NCBI RefSeq assembly: GCF_023955655.1 | Contig: NZ_JAMXHT010000004.1 | Coordinates: 558,001-622,000, forward strand | Direction: 5' to 3' | DNA from: Ralstonia soli | Lineage (GTDB): Bacteria > Pseudomonadota > Gammaproteobacteria > Burkholderiales > Burkholderiaceae | DNA: 64,000 nt | In this document: piece by piece, positions 17,721 through 25,970 of the stretch | Layout: every line of letters starts with the position of its first letter | Position numbering within the stretch: position 1 is the stretch's first letter | The notes under the pieces: generated by a model | Seen by the model: the letters and a program-made list of their open reading frames with translations, nothing else | What the model was told of the DNA's origin: nothing | Databases searched by the model: none | Translations under genes and position numbers: made by a program

Positions 17721-19195
17721 GCAGCGCCCTTCTCGTCATCGGCTTTTTTCTTGCTTTCGCACTCTTCGTTGGCATTCGCGCGAAAGGCGGCCGGACCATG
17801 AACCTCGAGCAGTGGTCGGTTGGCGGCCGCGGCTTCGGCACCGTGCTGGTGTTCCTGCTGATGGCCGGTGAATCGTTCTCCACTACGATCTTCCTCGGCG
17901 CGAGCGGATGGGCGTACAGCAAAGGGCCGCCCGTCTTCTACATCCTCGCCTATGGCTGCTTGGCCTACCTCCTCGGCTACTGGATCCTGCCAGCCGTGTG
18001 GCGCTACGCCACCGCGCACAAGCTCGTTTCTTTCTCCGACTTCTTCGCCTCAAAGTACGACAGCCGCTCGCTCGGCGTGCTGGTGTCGCTGGTGGCCGTG
18101 CTGGGCATGGCATCACTCCTGATCATCCAATTGCGCGGTCTCGGAATTATCGTGTCCGAAGCGTCTTACGGCTCCATCTCCCAGCCGATGGCTGTCTGGG
18201 GTGGTGCGCTGGCGATGATCAGCTACATCCTGATCTCCGGCATTCACGGGTCGGCCAGCATCGCGATCTTCAAGGACATCCTGATCGTCTCGCTGGCGGT
18301 TTTTCTTGGCGTCTACCTGCCGCTGCACTACTACGGCAGCTACGGCGCGATGTTCCAGGCAATCGAGGCCGCCCGGCCCGGCTTCATGCAGATGCCAGCC
18401 GAGGGGCTGAACCTGTCTTGGTACAACTCGACCATCCTGCTGACGATGCTCGGCTACTTCCTGTACCCGCATGTATTCATCTCGGTCTACTCGGCAACGA
18501 GCGCGAAGGCGGTGCGCAGGAACGCAGTCGTGATGCCCATCTATCAACTCGTCATCGCGTTCATGTTCCTTGTCGGTTTCGCTGCCATCCTGAAGGTGCC
18601 CGGCCTGCAAGGCGCGGACTCCGATCTTGCTCTGCTCCGACTCGCCAAGGCGACCTTTGATCCGTGGTTCATCGGCGTGATCGGCGGTGCGGGCATCCTG
18701 ACCGCGCTTGTGCCGGGGTCCACCATCCTGCTGAGCGCCTCCACGCTGATCGCCAAGAACGTCTACCAGCAAGGCTTCGCGCCGCATGCGACCGAGCGGC
18801 AGATCACGCTGATTGCCAAATGCGTGTTGCCGCTGTTCGGGCTGCTGGCGGTCTACTTCGTGCTGCGCGGCGGGGCGACGTTCGTGGCGCTGGCGCTGTT
18901 CGCGTCGAGCCTGCTGACGCAACTGTTCCCGTCGTTCTTCTTCAGCCTCCTGCCGCGCCGCTTCGGCAACAAGTACGCTGCCTTCGCCGGCATCTTCGCG
19001 GGCGGGGCGGTGCTCGGTGCCATCACGCTGTCGGGCAAGGGGCTTGCAGCGTGGCTGCCGGGCTGGCCGGTAGCGGTGCAGTCGCTCAACGCAGGGTTGG
19101 TGGCCCTTGCCGTCAACCTGGCAGTGTTCGTGGTGGTCGGCACGCTCACGCACCGCCGGCCCATGCTTCCGACGGCGCAGGCGCTGTCCTCCTGA
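17717..19195 (+). CDS. Sodium:solute symporter (SSS family)
   Basis: 492 residues with about 13 membrane helices. It begins M-S-S-A-L-L-V-I and carries the SSS signature region around G-G-R-G-F-G and A-G-E-S-F-S near residues 37-56. Coupled by a 4-bp overlap to the DUF3311 gene and followed 36 bp later by an amidohydrolase, so it probably imports that enzyme's substrate with sodium. The substrate (perhaps a cyclic ureide, pyrimidine or similar) cannot be read from sequence. Confidence 0.87.
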   Translation: MSSALLVIGFFLAFALFVGIRAKGGRTMNLEQWSVGGRGFGTVLVFLLMAGESFSTTIFLGASGWAYSKGPPVFYILAYGCLAYLLGYWILPAVWRYATAHKLVSFSDFFASKYDSRSLGVLVSLVAVLGMASLLIIQLRGLGIIVSEASYGSISQPMAVWGGALAMISYILISGIHGSASIAIFKDILIVSLAVFLGVYLPLHYYGSYGAMFQAIEAARPGFMQMPAEGLNLSWYNSTILLTMLGYFLYPHVFISVYSATSAKAVRRNAVVMPIYQLVIAFMFLVGFAAILKVPGLQGADSDLALLRLAKATFDPWFIGVIGGAGILTALVPGSTILLSASTLIAKNVYQQGFAPHATERQITLIAKCVLPLFGLLAVYFVLRGGATFVALALFASSLLTQLFPSFFFSLLPRRFGNKYAAFAGIFAGGAVLGAITLSGKGLAAWLPGWPVAVQSLNAGLVALAVNLAVFVVVGTLTHRRPMLPTAQALSS

Positions 19196-19231
19196 CCCTC
19201 CTCTGATCCCGATCCATTCGCGAGGCATGCA

Positions 19232-20440
19232 ATGAATCCACTGCTGGTTCGAAACGTCCAGCTCCCCGTCAGCGATGCCGTCCACCACGCCAGCGATACC
19301 GCCGTCGACATCCTCATCGAGAAAGGAGAATTCCAGCGCATCGGCCCAAATCTCGAAGCACCGCCCGGCTGCGTAGTCGAGGACGGTGGCGGCGCAATGG
19401 CGCTACCCGGCCTCGTCGAAGCACATACCCACCTGGACAAGACCCTGTGGGGCATGCCGTGGTATCGAAACGAAGTCGGGCCGAATCTGACCGACCGCAT
19501 CGACAACGAAAGGCGGTGGCGCGCCGCCACCGGCCACGATGCCCGCGCGCAATCGCTGGCGCTGGCGCGCGCCTTTCTCGCAGCAGGCACCACGCGGCTG
19601 CGCACCCATGTTGATATCGATACCGATGCCGGCCTGCGCCATTTGCACGGAGTGCTCGCCACCCGCGAAGCGCTGGCCGCGCAGATGCAGATGCAAATCG
19701 TCGCGTTCCCGCAATCCGGTGTGCTCGGGCGGCCTGGCACGGAAGCCCTGCTGGACGAGGCGCTGCGTAGCGGCGCAGACATCCTCGGCGGTCTTGATCC
19801 TTGCGCCATCGAGGGTGACCCCGTACGCGCGCTTGACACCCTGTTCAGCCTCGCCCAGCGCCACGGTTGCCCGCTCGATCTCCACCTCCACGAGCCCGGC
19901 AGCATGGGCGCGTATTCGCTCGATCTGATTCTTCAGCGTACGGCAGCGCTGGGTATGCGCGGCATGGTCACGGTCAGCCACGCATTCTGTCTCGGCGACA
20001 TCGCCGAGAACGAGCGCGATGCGTTGCTGCGGCGCATGGCCGACCTCGACGTGGTCATCGTGACCACCGCACCGCCGTCGCGCCCCGTCCCGCCAGTCGC
20101 CGCCTGTCGAGCAGCGGGTGTGCGAGTGGTTGGCGGCAACGATGGCATCCGCGATACCTGGACACCCTACGGCTCCCCCGACATGCTCGAGCGCGCCATG
20201 CTGATTGGCCTGCGCAACAACTTCCGCCGCGACGACGAGATTGCGGTCGCGCTCGACTGCGTGACCCACGCGGCCGCCGCCGCTTGCGGCTTCGGCCGCT
20301 ATGGTCTTGCGCGGGGCGATCGCGCGGATCTGGTGCTGGTGAATGCGCAGACGGTGGCCGAAGCCGTTGTCGCACGGCCGGTACGGCAACTGGTGGTATC
20401 GGCTGGGCGCATCGTGGCGCGCAATGGCGTGCCGGCATGA
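19232..20440 (+). CDS. Cytosine-deaminase-like amidohydrolase
   Basis: 402 residues, amidohydrolase superfamily, cytosine deaminase/AtzC-like. Metal ligands are visible as H65-T-H67 in V-E-A-H-T-H-L-D-K, a later histidine in L-H-L-H-E-P-G, a further one in V-S-H-A-F, and the catalytic aspartate in G-G-N-D-G-I-R-D. It would hydrolyse an amino group or ring amide in the cytosol. Where CodA has H-V-D-E-T, this protein has H-L-H-E-P, so the substrate may not be cytosine. Last gene of the GntR-controlled operon. Confidence 0.82.
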   Translation: MNPLLVRNVQLPVSDAVHHASDTAVDILIEKGEFQRIGPNLEAPPGCVVEDGGGAMALPGLVEAHTHLDKTLWGMPWYRNEVGPNLTDRIDNERRWRAATGHDARAQSLALARAFLAAGTTRLRTHVDIDTDAGLRHLHGVLATREALAAQMQMQIVAFPQSGVLGRPGTEALLDEALRSGADILGGLDPCAIEGDPVRALDTLFSLAQRHGCPLDLHLHEPGSMGAYSLDLILQRTAALGMRGMVTVSHAFCLGDIAENERDALLRRMADLDVVIVTTAPPSRPVPPVAACRAAGVRVVGGNDGIRDTWTPYGSPDMLERAMLIGLRNNFRRDDEIAVALDCVTHAAAAACGFGRYGLARGDRADLVLVNAQTVAEAVVARPVRQLVVSAGRIVARNGVPA

Positions 20441-20554
20441 ACTGCCCGACGCGCTCACCGCACCACTCTCGGGTGCATCGCTCATTGCCGATTTGCCACC
20501 CTACCCGCTGCGCGATTGGCACAACGCAGCGTTTCTTTTCGAATCCGCAGGCGA

Positions 20555-21331
20555 TCACTCCTTCGCTGGACCCGGCGTCGCACCGCGGGCGCCGGCACGC
20601 AATCCTGCGACCATCTCGCTTAGCCAGTTTTCGAGCATCGCGGTGTATGCCCGCTGGCTGCCGGCGTCGGAAAGGCCGTGATCTGCGCCATCAATGACGC
20701 GATACGTGAGGGAATGTGCCTGCATGAAGGCTTGCAGATAGCTGGCGATGACGGTGTGCGGAACCCGTTGATCGTGTTCGGATTCGACCAGCAGCACGTC
20801 CCCTTTGAAATTCGCAGCCGCGCGTAACGCGCGATTCTCGGTCGACGGCACGATTCGGCTGCGATAGGCGACAAGATCGTGTTCCACATGCAAGGCCCGC
20901 TTCGGAATTGTCCAACCTTCGTCGAGATAGAGTGCAGGCACGCGTAGCCCCAGCCAGCGCACGGGACGCAATTCGGTCATGATGGCGGCAAGGTAACCTC
21001 CATAGCTGCTGCCCACCACGGCAATCGCATTGCTGTCGATCAATGGATGTGCCGCCAGCACGTCGTACGCGGCGAGCAAATCATTGAGATTCGCTTGCCG
21101 CGTCACAGATTGCTGTTCGCTTTGCGTGCGACCATGTCCGGTCAGATCAAACGTGAGGCACACGCAGCCGATCGCGGCAGCCAGGCGCGCACGCTCGATG
21201 TACTGCTCCTGACTGCCACCCCATCCATGCACAAAAAGCACGCCAGGCACCGTGGTCTTCGGTACGAGTACGGTGCCCTCGAGATGGCCGTTTTCGACCT
21301 TGATCTGCACACGGTAATGGTCTGCCGTCAT
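20555..21331 (-). CDS. Alpha/beta hydrolase
   Basis: 258 residues with a complete serine-hydrolase triad: nucleophile S109 in G-S-S-Y-G, aspartate in E-S-E-H-D-Q-R near residue 195, histidine in G-A-D-H-G. An H-G-W-G-G oxyanion loop is near residue 35. There is no signal peptide, so it is cytoplasmic. It overlaps the DUF3182 gene by 4 bp and is its usual partner in related genomes. Ester or thioester substrate unknown. Confidence 0.83.
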   Translation of the reverse strand: MTADHYRVQIKVENGHLEGTVLVPKTTVPGVLFVHGWGGSQEQYIERARLAAAIGCVCLTFDLTGHGRTQSEQQSVTRQANLNDLLAAYDVLAAHPLIDSNAIAVVGSSYGGYLAAIMTELRPVRWLGLRVPALYLDEGWTIPKRALHVEHDLVAYRSRIVPSTENRALRAAANFKGDVLLVESEHDQRVPHTVIASYLQAFMQAHSLTYRVIDGADHGLSDAGSQRAYTAMLENWLSEMVAGLRAGARGATPGPAKE

Positions 21332-22482
21332 GCGCAGTTTCCCCCTGGAATCGAACCGCTTTCCGCCGTGTAGAACTTCGTGATCTCGCCCACTCGCGCA
21401 TCCACGCCGCGGTAGACCAGACGGGCCCCCTCGGGCACCTGTACGCCGTGACCGTAGAGTTCACGCGTCGATGCGTGCACCACCTGGGCCTCTGGCTCAG
21501 CGCTGAATATGCGTAACGCGCCGATCTCCGCACCGGTAGCACCGCCAACGCGCCACGATTGCTCCAGTACGCCGCAATGCTGCACACCGGCATCATCCAA
21601 GCCGCGCGCCACGTCATAGTTGCGCCTCGATGCGAAGAAACCCGCGTAGTTGCTCTGCACCGCGGCATCGAATGCGCGCGCCTTGGCAATGGCTTCGCGT
21701 GCTCCGTCGGAGAGCTCAAGATTCATCAACGAATCAAACCCGCCGCGCACCACTGTCAAATCCGTGCCGCCATAAACCTCATGGCCGTGGTTGTTGACGG
21801 TCAAATGCTGGACACCGTGGTAGCTCGCCACGATGTCACCGAAGAGAACCTGTCCAACGCTGATGGTCTCTACCGTGCTCAAATGCCGCTCGACTACGAT
21901 GCCTGCGGCGCGTAACACCTGATCGTCAAGCGCATCCAGCACCACCTCCAGTTGTTCTCTGCTCGCGACAAGCTCTTGCCCAGCGCCACCCGTTCCATCG
22001 GCCCGCTTGATGCGGACCCGGCCGCCATCCAAGAGCAGATGCGCGGCACGGCGAGCATCCGCGCGCGAAAACACCGAGTAGCCGGGCAAGACGAGTGAGG
22101 CGGTGCGTGCGCTGAACTGGTCTGACCAGCCCGGTGGCGAAGACTTCCCTCCAACCAGCAAGCCATGGGCAATCAACTTCGTCGCGGCAACGGCACACGG
22201 AACGACGCCACCATAAAGATCATGCGCCGACCCCACGCCGAGCTTGCCCGCCTCCACCAGCGTTAGCGTGTCGTCGGCAATCAGGTAGCAGTGCGTCGGG
22301 GGAGCGCACGATTCGTCGATCTCGCCGGCAAATTGCGTGCCTTTCAGTGCTGCGATCTGCCGCGCCAGCTCTCTCAGCGTGTCGATTTCGTGGCCACGTG
22401 GCGCTGCGATGCGCCCGCTGCGATACAACACAATGACGGGTACCGCCATCGAGGCGGATGCCAAAGCATTCGAGGGTTCCAT
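21328..22482 (-). CDS. DUF3182 family protein (ATP-grasp-like)
   Basis: 384 residues, matching what I know of DUF3182: an N-terminal Rossmann-like segment (V-P-V-I-V-L-Y-R-S-G) and a central ATP-grasp-like region with basic and glycine residues around R-V-R-I-K-R-A-D-G-T-G-G-A-G near residue 170 and an acidic metal patch later. It is translationally coupled to the alpha/beta hydrolase. A ligase role, joining an acid to an amine, with the hydrolase acting on the product, is a guess. Confidence 0.72.
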   Translation of the reverse strand: MEPSNALASASMAVPVIVLYRSGRIAAPRGHEIDTLRELARQIAALKGTQFAGEIDESCAPPTHCYLIADDTLTLVEAGKLGVGSAHDLYGGVVPCAVAATKLIAHGLLVGGKSSPPGWSDQFSARTASLVLPGYSVFSRADARRAAHLLLDGGRVRIKRADGTGGAGQELVASREQLEVVLDALDDQVLRAAGIVVERHLSTVETISVGQVLFGDIVASYHGVQHLTVNNHGHEVYGGTDLTVVRGGFDSLMNLELSDGAREAIAKARAFDAAVQSNYAGFFASRRNYDVARGLDDAGVQHCGVLEQSWRVGGATGAEIGALRIFSAEPEAQVVHASTRELYGHGVQVPEGARLVYRGVDARVGEITKFYTAESGSIPGGNCA

Positions 22483-22539
22483 GCTGCTCTCCCGCGACGG
22501 GACAGCACGTCAGTTGAACGCACCACCATCGCCAGTCGC

Positions 22540-22838
22540 TTCTCTTGCATCGCAAGGCGCATGCCGGTCGATGCGATACAAGAACGGGGCGGCAATGTAT
22601 CCCTCGTAACCGGCGCAACCACGTGTGCAGCCAGCGCGGATGGAATTCGGTCTGGCAGGATGAACGCCGCGCTGGAGGCCGGGATCGTCAAGGAGCCCTT
22701 CACCTTCCATGACCTGCGCGCCTACGACGCGACTACGCACAAGTCAGAACGGGGCACGCTGCCCGATCTGCATGCCAACCCTGCCATCACGGCTCGGGCT
22801 ACGACCGAAACAAGGTCATCAAGCGGAAGGCGCTGTGA
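22540..22838 (+). pseudogene. Remnant of a tyrosine integrase C-terminus
   Basis: Three frames together read as the end of a phage-type integrase. W-N-S-V-W-Q near 22640 and then M-N-A-A-L-E-A-G-I-V lead into the H-D-L-R box at about 22710-22725. After a frameshift near 22800, Y-D-R-N-K-V-I-K-R-K-A-L ends with TGA at 22836-22838, supplying the catalytic tyrosine. The N-terminal half is missing. It abuts the partial tRNA-His repeat, as an integrase of a second element inserted at the same tRNA would. Confidence 0.7.
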
Positions 22839-22900
22839 GCAGGGAGTATTTCCGCCGTGGGGATATGGCGAAAATAAACCACTACGGATGTCCAGAAACA

Positions 22901-22930
22901 AAAACAGCGCCTATCGTAAGGCGCTGTTTT
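22901..22930. terminator. Bidirectional rho-independent terminator at left att site
   Basis: An 11-bp stem, AAAACAGCGCC at 22901-22911 paired with 22920-22930, has an 8-nt loop and runs of A and T at the two ends. A similar hairpin lies at 53143-53170, at the same place relative to the other tRNA-His 3' end. Confidence 0.7.
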
Positions 22931-22936
22931 GTAAGG

Positions 22937-22970
22937 AATTCTTTGGGGTGGCTGATGGGACTCGAACCCA
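22937..22970 (-). repeat. Left attachment-site repeat: copy of the tRNA-His 3' end
   Basis: These 34 bp are identical to 53177-53210. Positions 22944-22970 equal the last 27 nt of tRNA-His (T arm, acceptor strand, CCA). The match breaks off immediately afterwards, as expected for the crossover core of a tyrosine integrase. It marks the left boundary of the island. Confidence 0.85.
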
Positions 22971-23329
22971 GATGTGGGGGGATTCAGGGGGAACCAAGGG
23001 GAGCTAACCCTTTGATTTTTATAGAAACCCAGAAAATCAGTTCCCCTGCATTTCCCTATTTCTTCCCCGGATTCTTCCCCAGAAACCGGTTGCCAGACGG
23101 CCTCCCTCAATTCGAGATTCCTGCGCAACACGTGTCAAGCCTCCGTGTTGCGACTGAAGTTCTCCGGAACCGGCGGCCCCATAGATGCCTTCGAACACAC
23201 TCGATGTCTGTGCAACCCAGCCACTTCGCCAAGATGGATGGGCGGACCTGCCCTACGGGGCGGCACATGCCCAGACGAAGGACTTGGGCGCTGGGACGGA
23301 TCGCACGGCGCGATGCGGAGATCAGCATC
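22971..23329. other. Non-coding left end of the island
   Basis: No gene is supported. The stretch at 23058-23092 resembles the end of the right-side integrase gene (repeated TTCTTCCCC), suggesting that small pieces of an integrase end were left here by recombination. Beyond it is a broken SDR gene. Confidence 0.35.
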
Positions 23330-23618
23330 GCATCGGGCGCATCGATTGAACTCGCCGTCGACAACGCCGGTATGACGGCACTGACGCGTTTCGATGAAGG
23401 TAAGTCCATCGCCTCATGCCGCTTCCGCCCGCCGTCAAGATTTCGTCCATCGGTTGCTCGCCGTCTGCCATACGCCTGCCGGCAAGCACCATCCGGCATC
23501 CCGCATTTGCCAGTGTCAGCGCGAAGTGACGGCCAAGGCCACCGAATGCGCCAGTGACAAGAGCCACTTTGCCGTCCAGATCGGGAAACACGGGGGATAG
23601 GCGCGGTGTGGAAGCCAT
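23330..23618 (-). pseudogene. Broken short-chain dehydrogenase/reductase (5' fragment)
   Basis: The ATG at 23618 has a perfect ribosome site (GAAGGAGAT). The first about 55 residues are an SDR N-terminus with the NAD(P) motif T-G-A-F-G-G-L-G. The frame shifts after A-G-G-S-G; the next frame continues with SDR-like sequence (V-S-A-V-I-P-A-L) for about 35 residues, and similarity then stops. The catalytic Y-x-x-x-K part is gone. It probably was cut when the island end rearranged. Confidence 0.65.
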
Positions 23619-23897
23619 ATTTGCGATCTCCTTCGAAGCGGTGACGGAGCGCAAATCTTCCATGACGTGGATTCGTCGGCCGCTCCTGAATGGCTGCCAC
23701 AGATTAAGCCGCCGCTTTCGATCGGCCAGCCACCCTAATGGGGAGCCCCCTATCCACGCCTGGCCGCTCCCCAATTGGGGGGCTGGCATGTCGGACCGTG
23801 GCGCTTACGCTTCCAAGCACCTGGCGGCCTTTTCGCACGCATGCCAAGACTTCAGCGCGCTGCCACACCCGCAGCTACAACGTCCAAGGAGCCTCCC

Positions 23898-25562
23898 GTG
23901 TCACGGCTTATCCCTATTCCGCGTACGCCTTCCGCGTACGCCTATCCGTTGCTGATCAAGCAATTGCTGCATGCCCCCATGGCGGTCAACCCGGAGCAGG
24001 AAATCGTCTATCGGGGCCAGGTGCGGCACTCGTACTGGACGATGCGGCACCGCGTCGGCCAGTTGGCCAGTGGCCTGGATTCACAGGGCATCGAAGCCGG
24101 AGATACGGTTGCGGTGATGGACTGGGACAGCCACCGCTACCTCGAATCCTATTTCGGCATCCCGATGATGGGAGCCGTGTTGATGACGGTCAATGTGCGG
24201 CTCTCGCCAGAGCAGATTGCGTACACGCTGAATCACGCAGGCGTCAAGCTGCTGATGGTTCACGCCGACTTCCTGCCCGTGATCGAGGCAATCCGTGACC
24301 AGCTGGAAACCGTCGAGCGCCTGATCCTGATCAGCGACGACACGCTTTCCATCGAGAGCACACCATTACCCGAAGGATTTGTCGCCGAGTACGAAGCGCT
24401 GCTGGCTGCGTCGCCACCCGACTACGCTTTTCCCGACTTCGACGAAAACGCGCGCGCGACGACCTTCTACACCACGGGCACCACCGGCTTGCCCAAAGGC
24501 GTGTACTTCAGCCATCGGCAGATTGTGCTTCATACGCTGGCGACCATGGCGGCGCTGACCAGCGCTCCCAGCCAGGGGCGAGTGCACCGTGACGATGTCT
24601 ATATGCCGCTGACGCCGATGTTCCATGTGCACGCGTGGGGGATGCCCTATGTAGCAACGGCTCTCGGCATGAAACAGGTCTATCCGGGGCGGTATGCGGC
24701 GGACCATCTGCTTCGGCTGATCAGCGGGGAGCGCGTCACGTTCTCTCACGGCGTTCCTACTCTGCTGCACATGCTGCTCTCACACCCCGACGCGGCCAAC
24801 GTCGACCTGAGTGGTCTCAAGATCATCGTGGGGGGCTCGGCGCTGCCGCGCGGCCTTGCCCAGGCGGCACTCGATCGCGGCATCGACGTATTCACGGGCT
24901 ATGGCATGTCAGAGACGTGCCCCATTCTGACCTTGGCGCAAGTCAAGACCACGCTGCGCGGCGATACCACCACCGAGCTTGATGTGCGAACCAAAACCGG
25001 CTTGCCAATTCCGCTGGTCGATCTGCGCATCGTCGATGACGAGATGCGCGACGTCGCGCACGATGGCAAGGCCAACGGTGAAATCGTGGTCCGGGCACCC
25101 TGGCTGACGCAGGGCTACCTCGGCAGTGCATCCGAGTCCGAACGGCTCTGGGCCGGCGGCTACCTGCATACCAACGACATCGGCTCGATTGACAGCGACG
25201 GCTACCTGCAGGTCACGGACCGTATCAAAGACGTGATCAAGAGCGGTGGCGAATGGGTGTCGTCGCTTGAGCTGGAGGACCTGATCTCGCGTCACCCTGC
25301 CGTCAGCGAAGTGGCCGTCATCGGCATCCGGGATACAAGGTGGGGCGAACGTCCGCTGCCGCTGATCGTTCTGCGGCCTGGGCAGTCGGCCGAGCCAGCC
25401 GACATCCTGGAGCATCTTCGCGACTTCGTCCGCCGCGGCGCAATCTCGAAATACGCGGTGCCGGATCGGGTGCTGTTCGTCGACGCGATCGAAAAAACCA
25501 GCGTAGGCAAGATCAACAAGCGCCTGCTACGCGAACAGTACCAGGCCGTGCTCCCGCTCTAG
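23898..25562 (+). CDS. AMP-dependent acyl-CoA synthetase (fatty-acid--CoA ligase type)
   Basis: 554 residues from a GTG at 23898 with AAGGAG 6 bases upstream; the longer open frame upstream lacks homologous sequence. The ATP/AMP motif Y-T-T-G-T-T-G-L-P-K-G is at about residues 190-200, followed by G-Y-G-M-S-E-T and a C-terminal domain with D-R-I-K-D-V-I-K-S-G-G-E and the adenylation lysine in S-V-G-K-I-N-K. It activates a carboxylic acid to its CoA thioester in the cytosol. A DUF485-ActP symporter pair follows after 94 bp, so the acid is probably imported by that pump. Chain length is not predictable. Confidence 0.87.
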   Translation: MSRLIPIPRTPSAYAYPLLIKQLLHAPMAVNPEQEIVYRGQVRHSYWTMRHRVGQLASGLDSQGIEAGDTVAVMDWDSHRYLESYFGIPMMGAVLMTVNVRLSPEQIAYTLNHAGVKLLMVHADFLPVIEAIRDQLETVERLILISDDTLSIESTPLPEGFVAEYEALLAASPPDYAFPDFDENARATTFYTTGTTGLPKGVYFSHRQIVLHTLATMAALTSAPSQGRVHRDDVYMPLTPMFHVHAWGMPYVATALGMKQVYPGRYAADHLLRLISGERVTFSHGVPTLLHMLLSHPDAANVDLSGLKIIVGGSALPRGLAQAALDRGIDVFTGYGMSETCPILTLAQVKTTLRGDTTTELDVRTKTGLPIPLVDLRIVDDEMRDVAHDGKANGEIVVRAPWLTQGYLGSASESERLWAGGYLHTNDIGSIDSDGYLQVTDRIKDVIKSGGEWVSSLELEDLISRHPAVSEVAVIGIRDTRWGERPLPLIVLRPGQSAEPADILEHLRDFVRRGAISKYAVPDRVLFVDAIEKTSVGKINKRLLREQYQAVLPL

Positions 25563-25655
25563 GTTTCCCTATCCGGATTCATCCAGAAGCGCCGGCATGG
25601 CATGTCGGCGTTGACGGCTTGTTGTCACTAAAAATACAGCACTAGGAGACAAACG

Positions 25656-25970
25656 ATGCAGGAACCCACCAGTACAGAGCGCATCCAGCGCCATCCCAGA
25701 TTCGGCGACCTCGTCCGCCGTCGCTCCAGCCTGTCGCGCAGACTGCTGGTGCTAGTCCTCGCCCCCTATCTCGCGCTGATGCTAACCGTCGCGTTGCAGC
25801 CGCAGTTCCTGGCCCAGCCGCTTCGGCACGGTACGTGGCTCAACCTCGGCATCGCAATTTCCGTCGGCATCGTGTTGCTGGGATGGGTTGCAACGTGGTT
25901 TTACGTGCGGCGTGCGAATGGACAACTCGAGACGATCGTGCAGCAGATCCTGTCGGAGGCGGCCCAATGA
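25656..25970 (+). CDS. DUF485 membrane protein (YjcH-like)
   Basis: 104 residues with a charged N-terminus, R-H-P-R-F-G-D-L-V-R-R-R, two membrane helices and a short C-terminal helix, the layout of DUF485/YjcH. In E. coli yjcH lies between acs and actP; here the same order ligase-DUF485-symporter is kept. GGAGACAAACG precedes the ATG. The stop overlaps the symporter start by 4 bp. Likely accessory to the symporter. Confidence 0.87.
   Translation: MQEPTSTERIQRHPRFGDLVRRRSSLSRRLLVLVLAPYLALMLTVALQPQFLAQPLRHGTWLNLGIAISVGIVLLGWVATWFYVRRANGQLETIVQQILSEAAQ

Noticed and set aside
18113-19288. 391-codon minus-strand frame opposite the symporter
   Set aside because: Low-complexity charged shadow of the symporter gene, no domain.
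20441-20554. Short plus-strand frame running from the amidohydrolase end
   Set aside because: Contains plausible peptide stretches but no start, ribosome site or known domain.
22799-23131. Minus-strand frame of 110 codons across the left att site
   Set aside because: It crosses the tRNA fragment and terminator, so it cannot be a real conserved gene.
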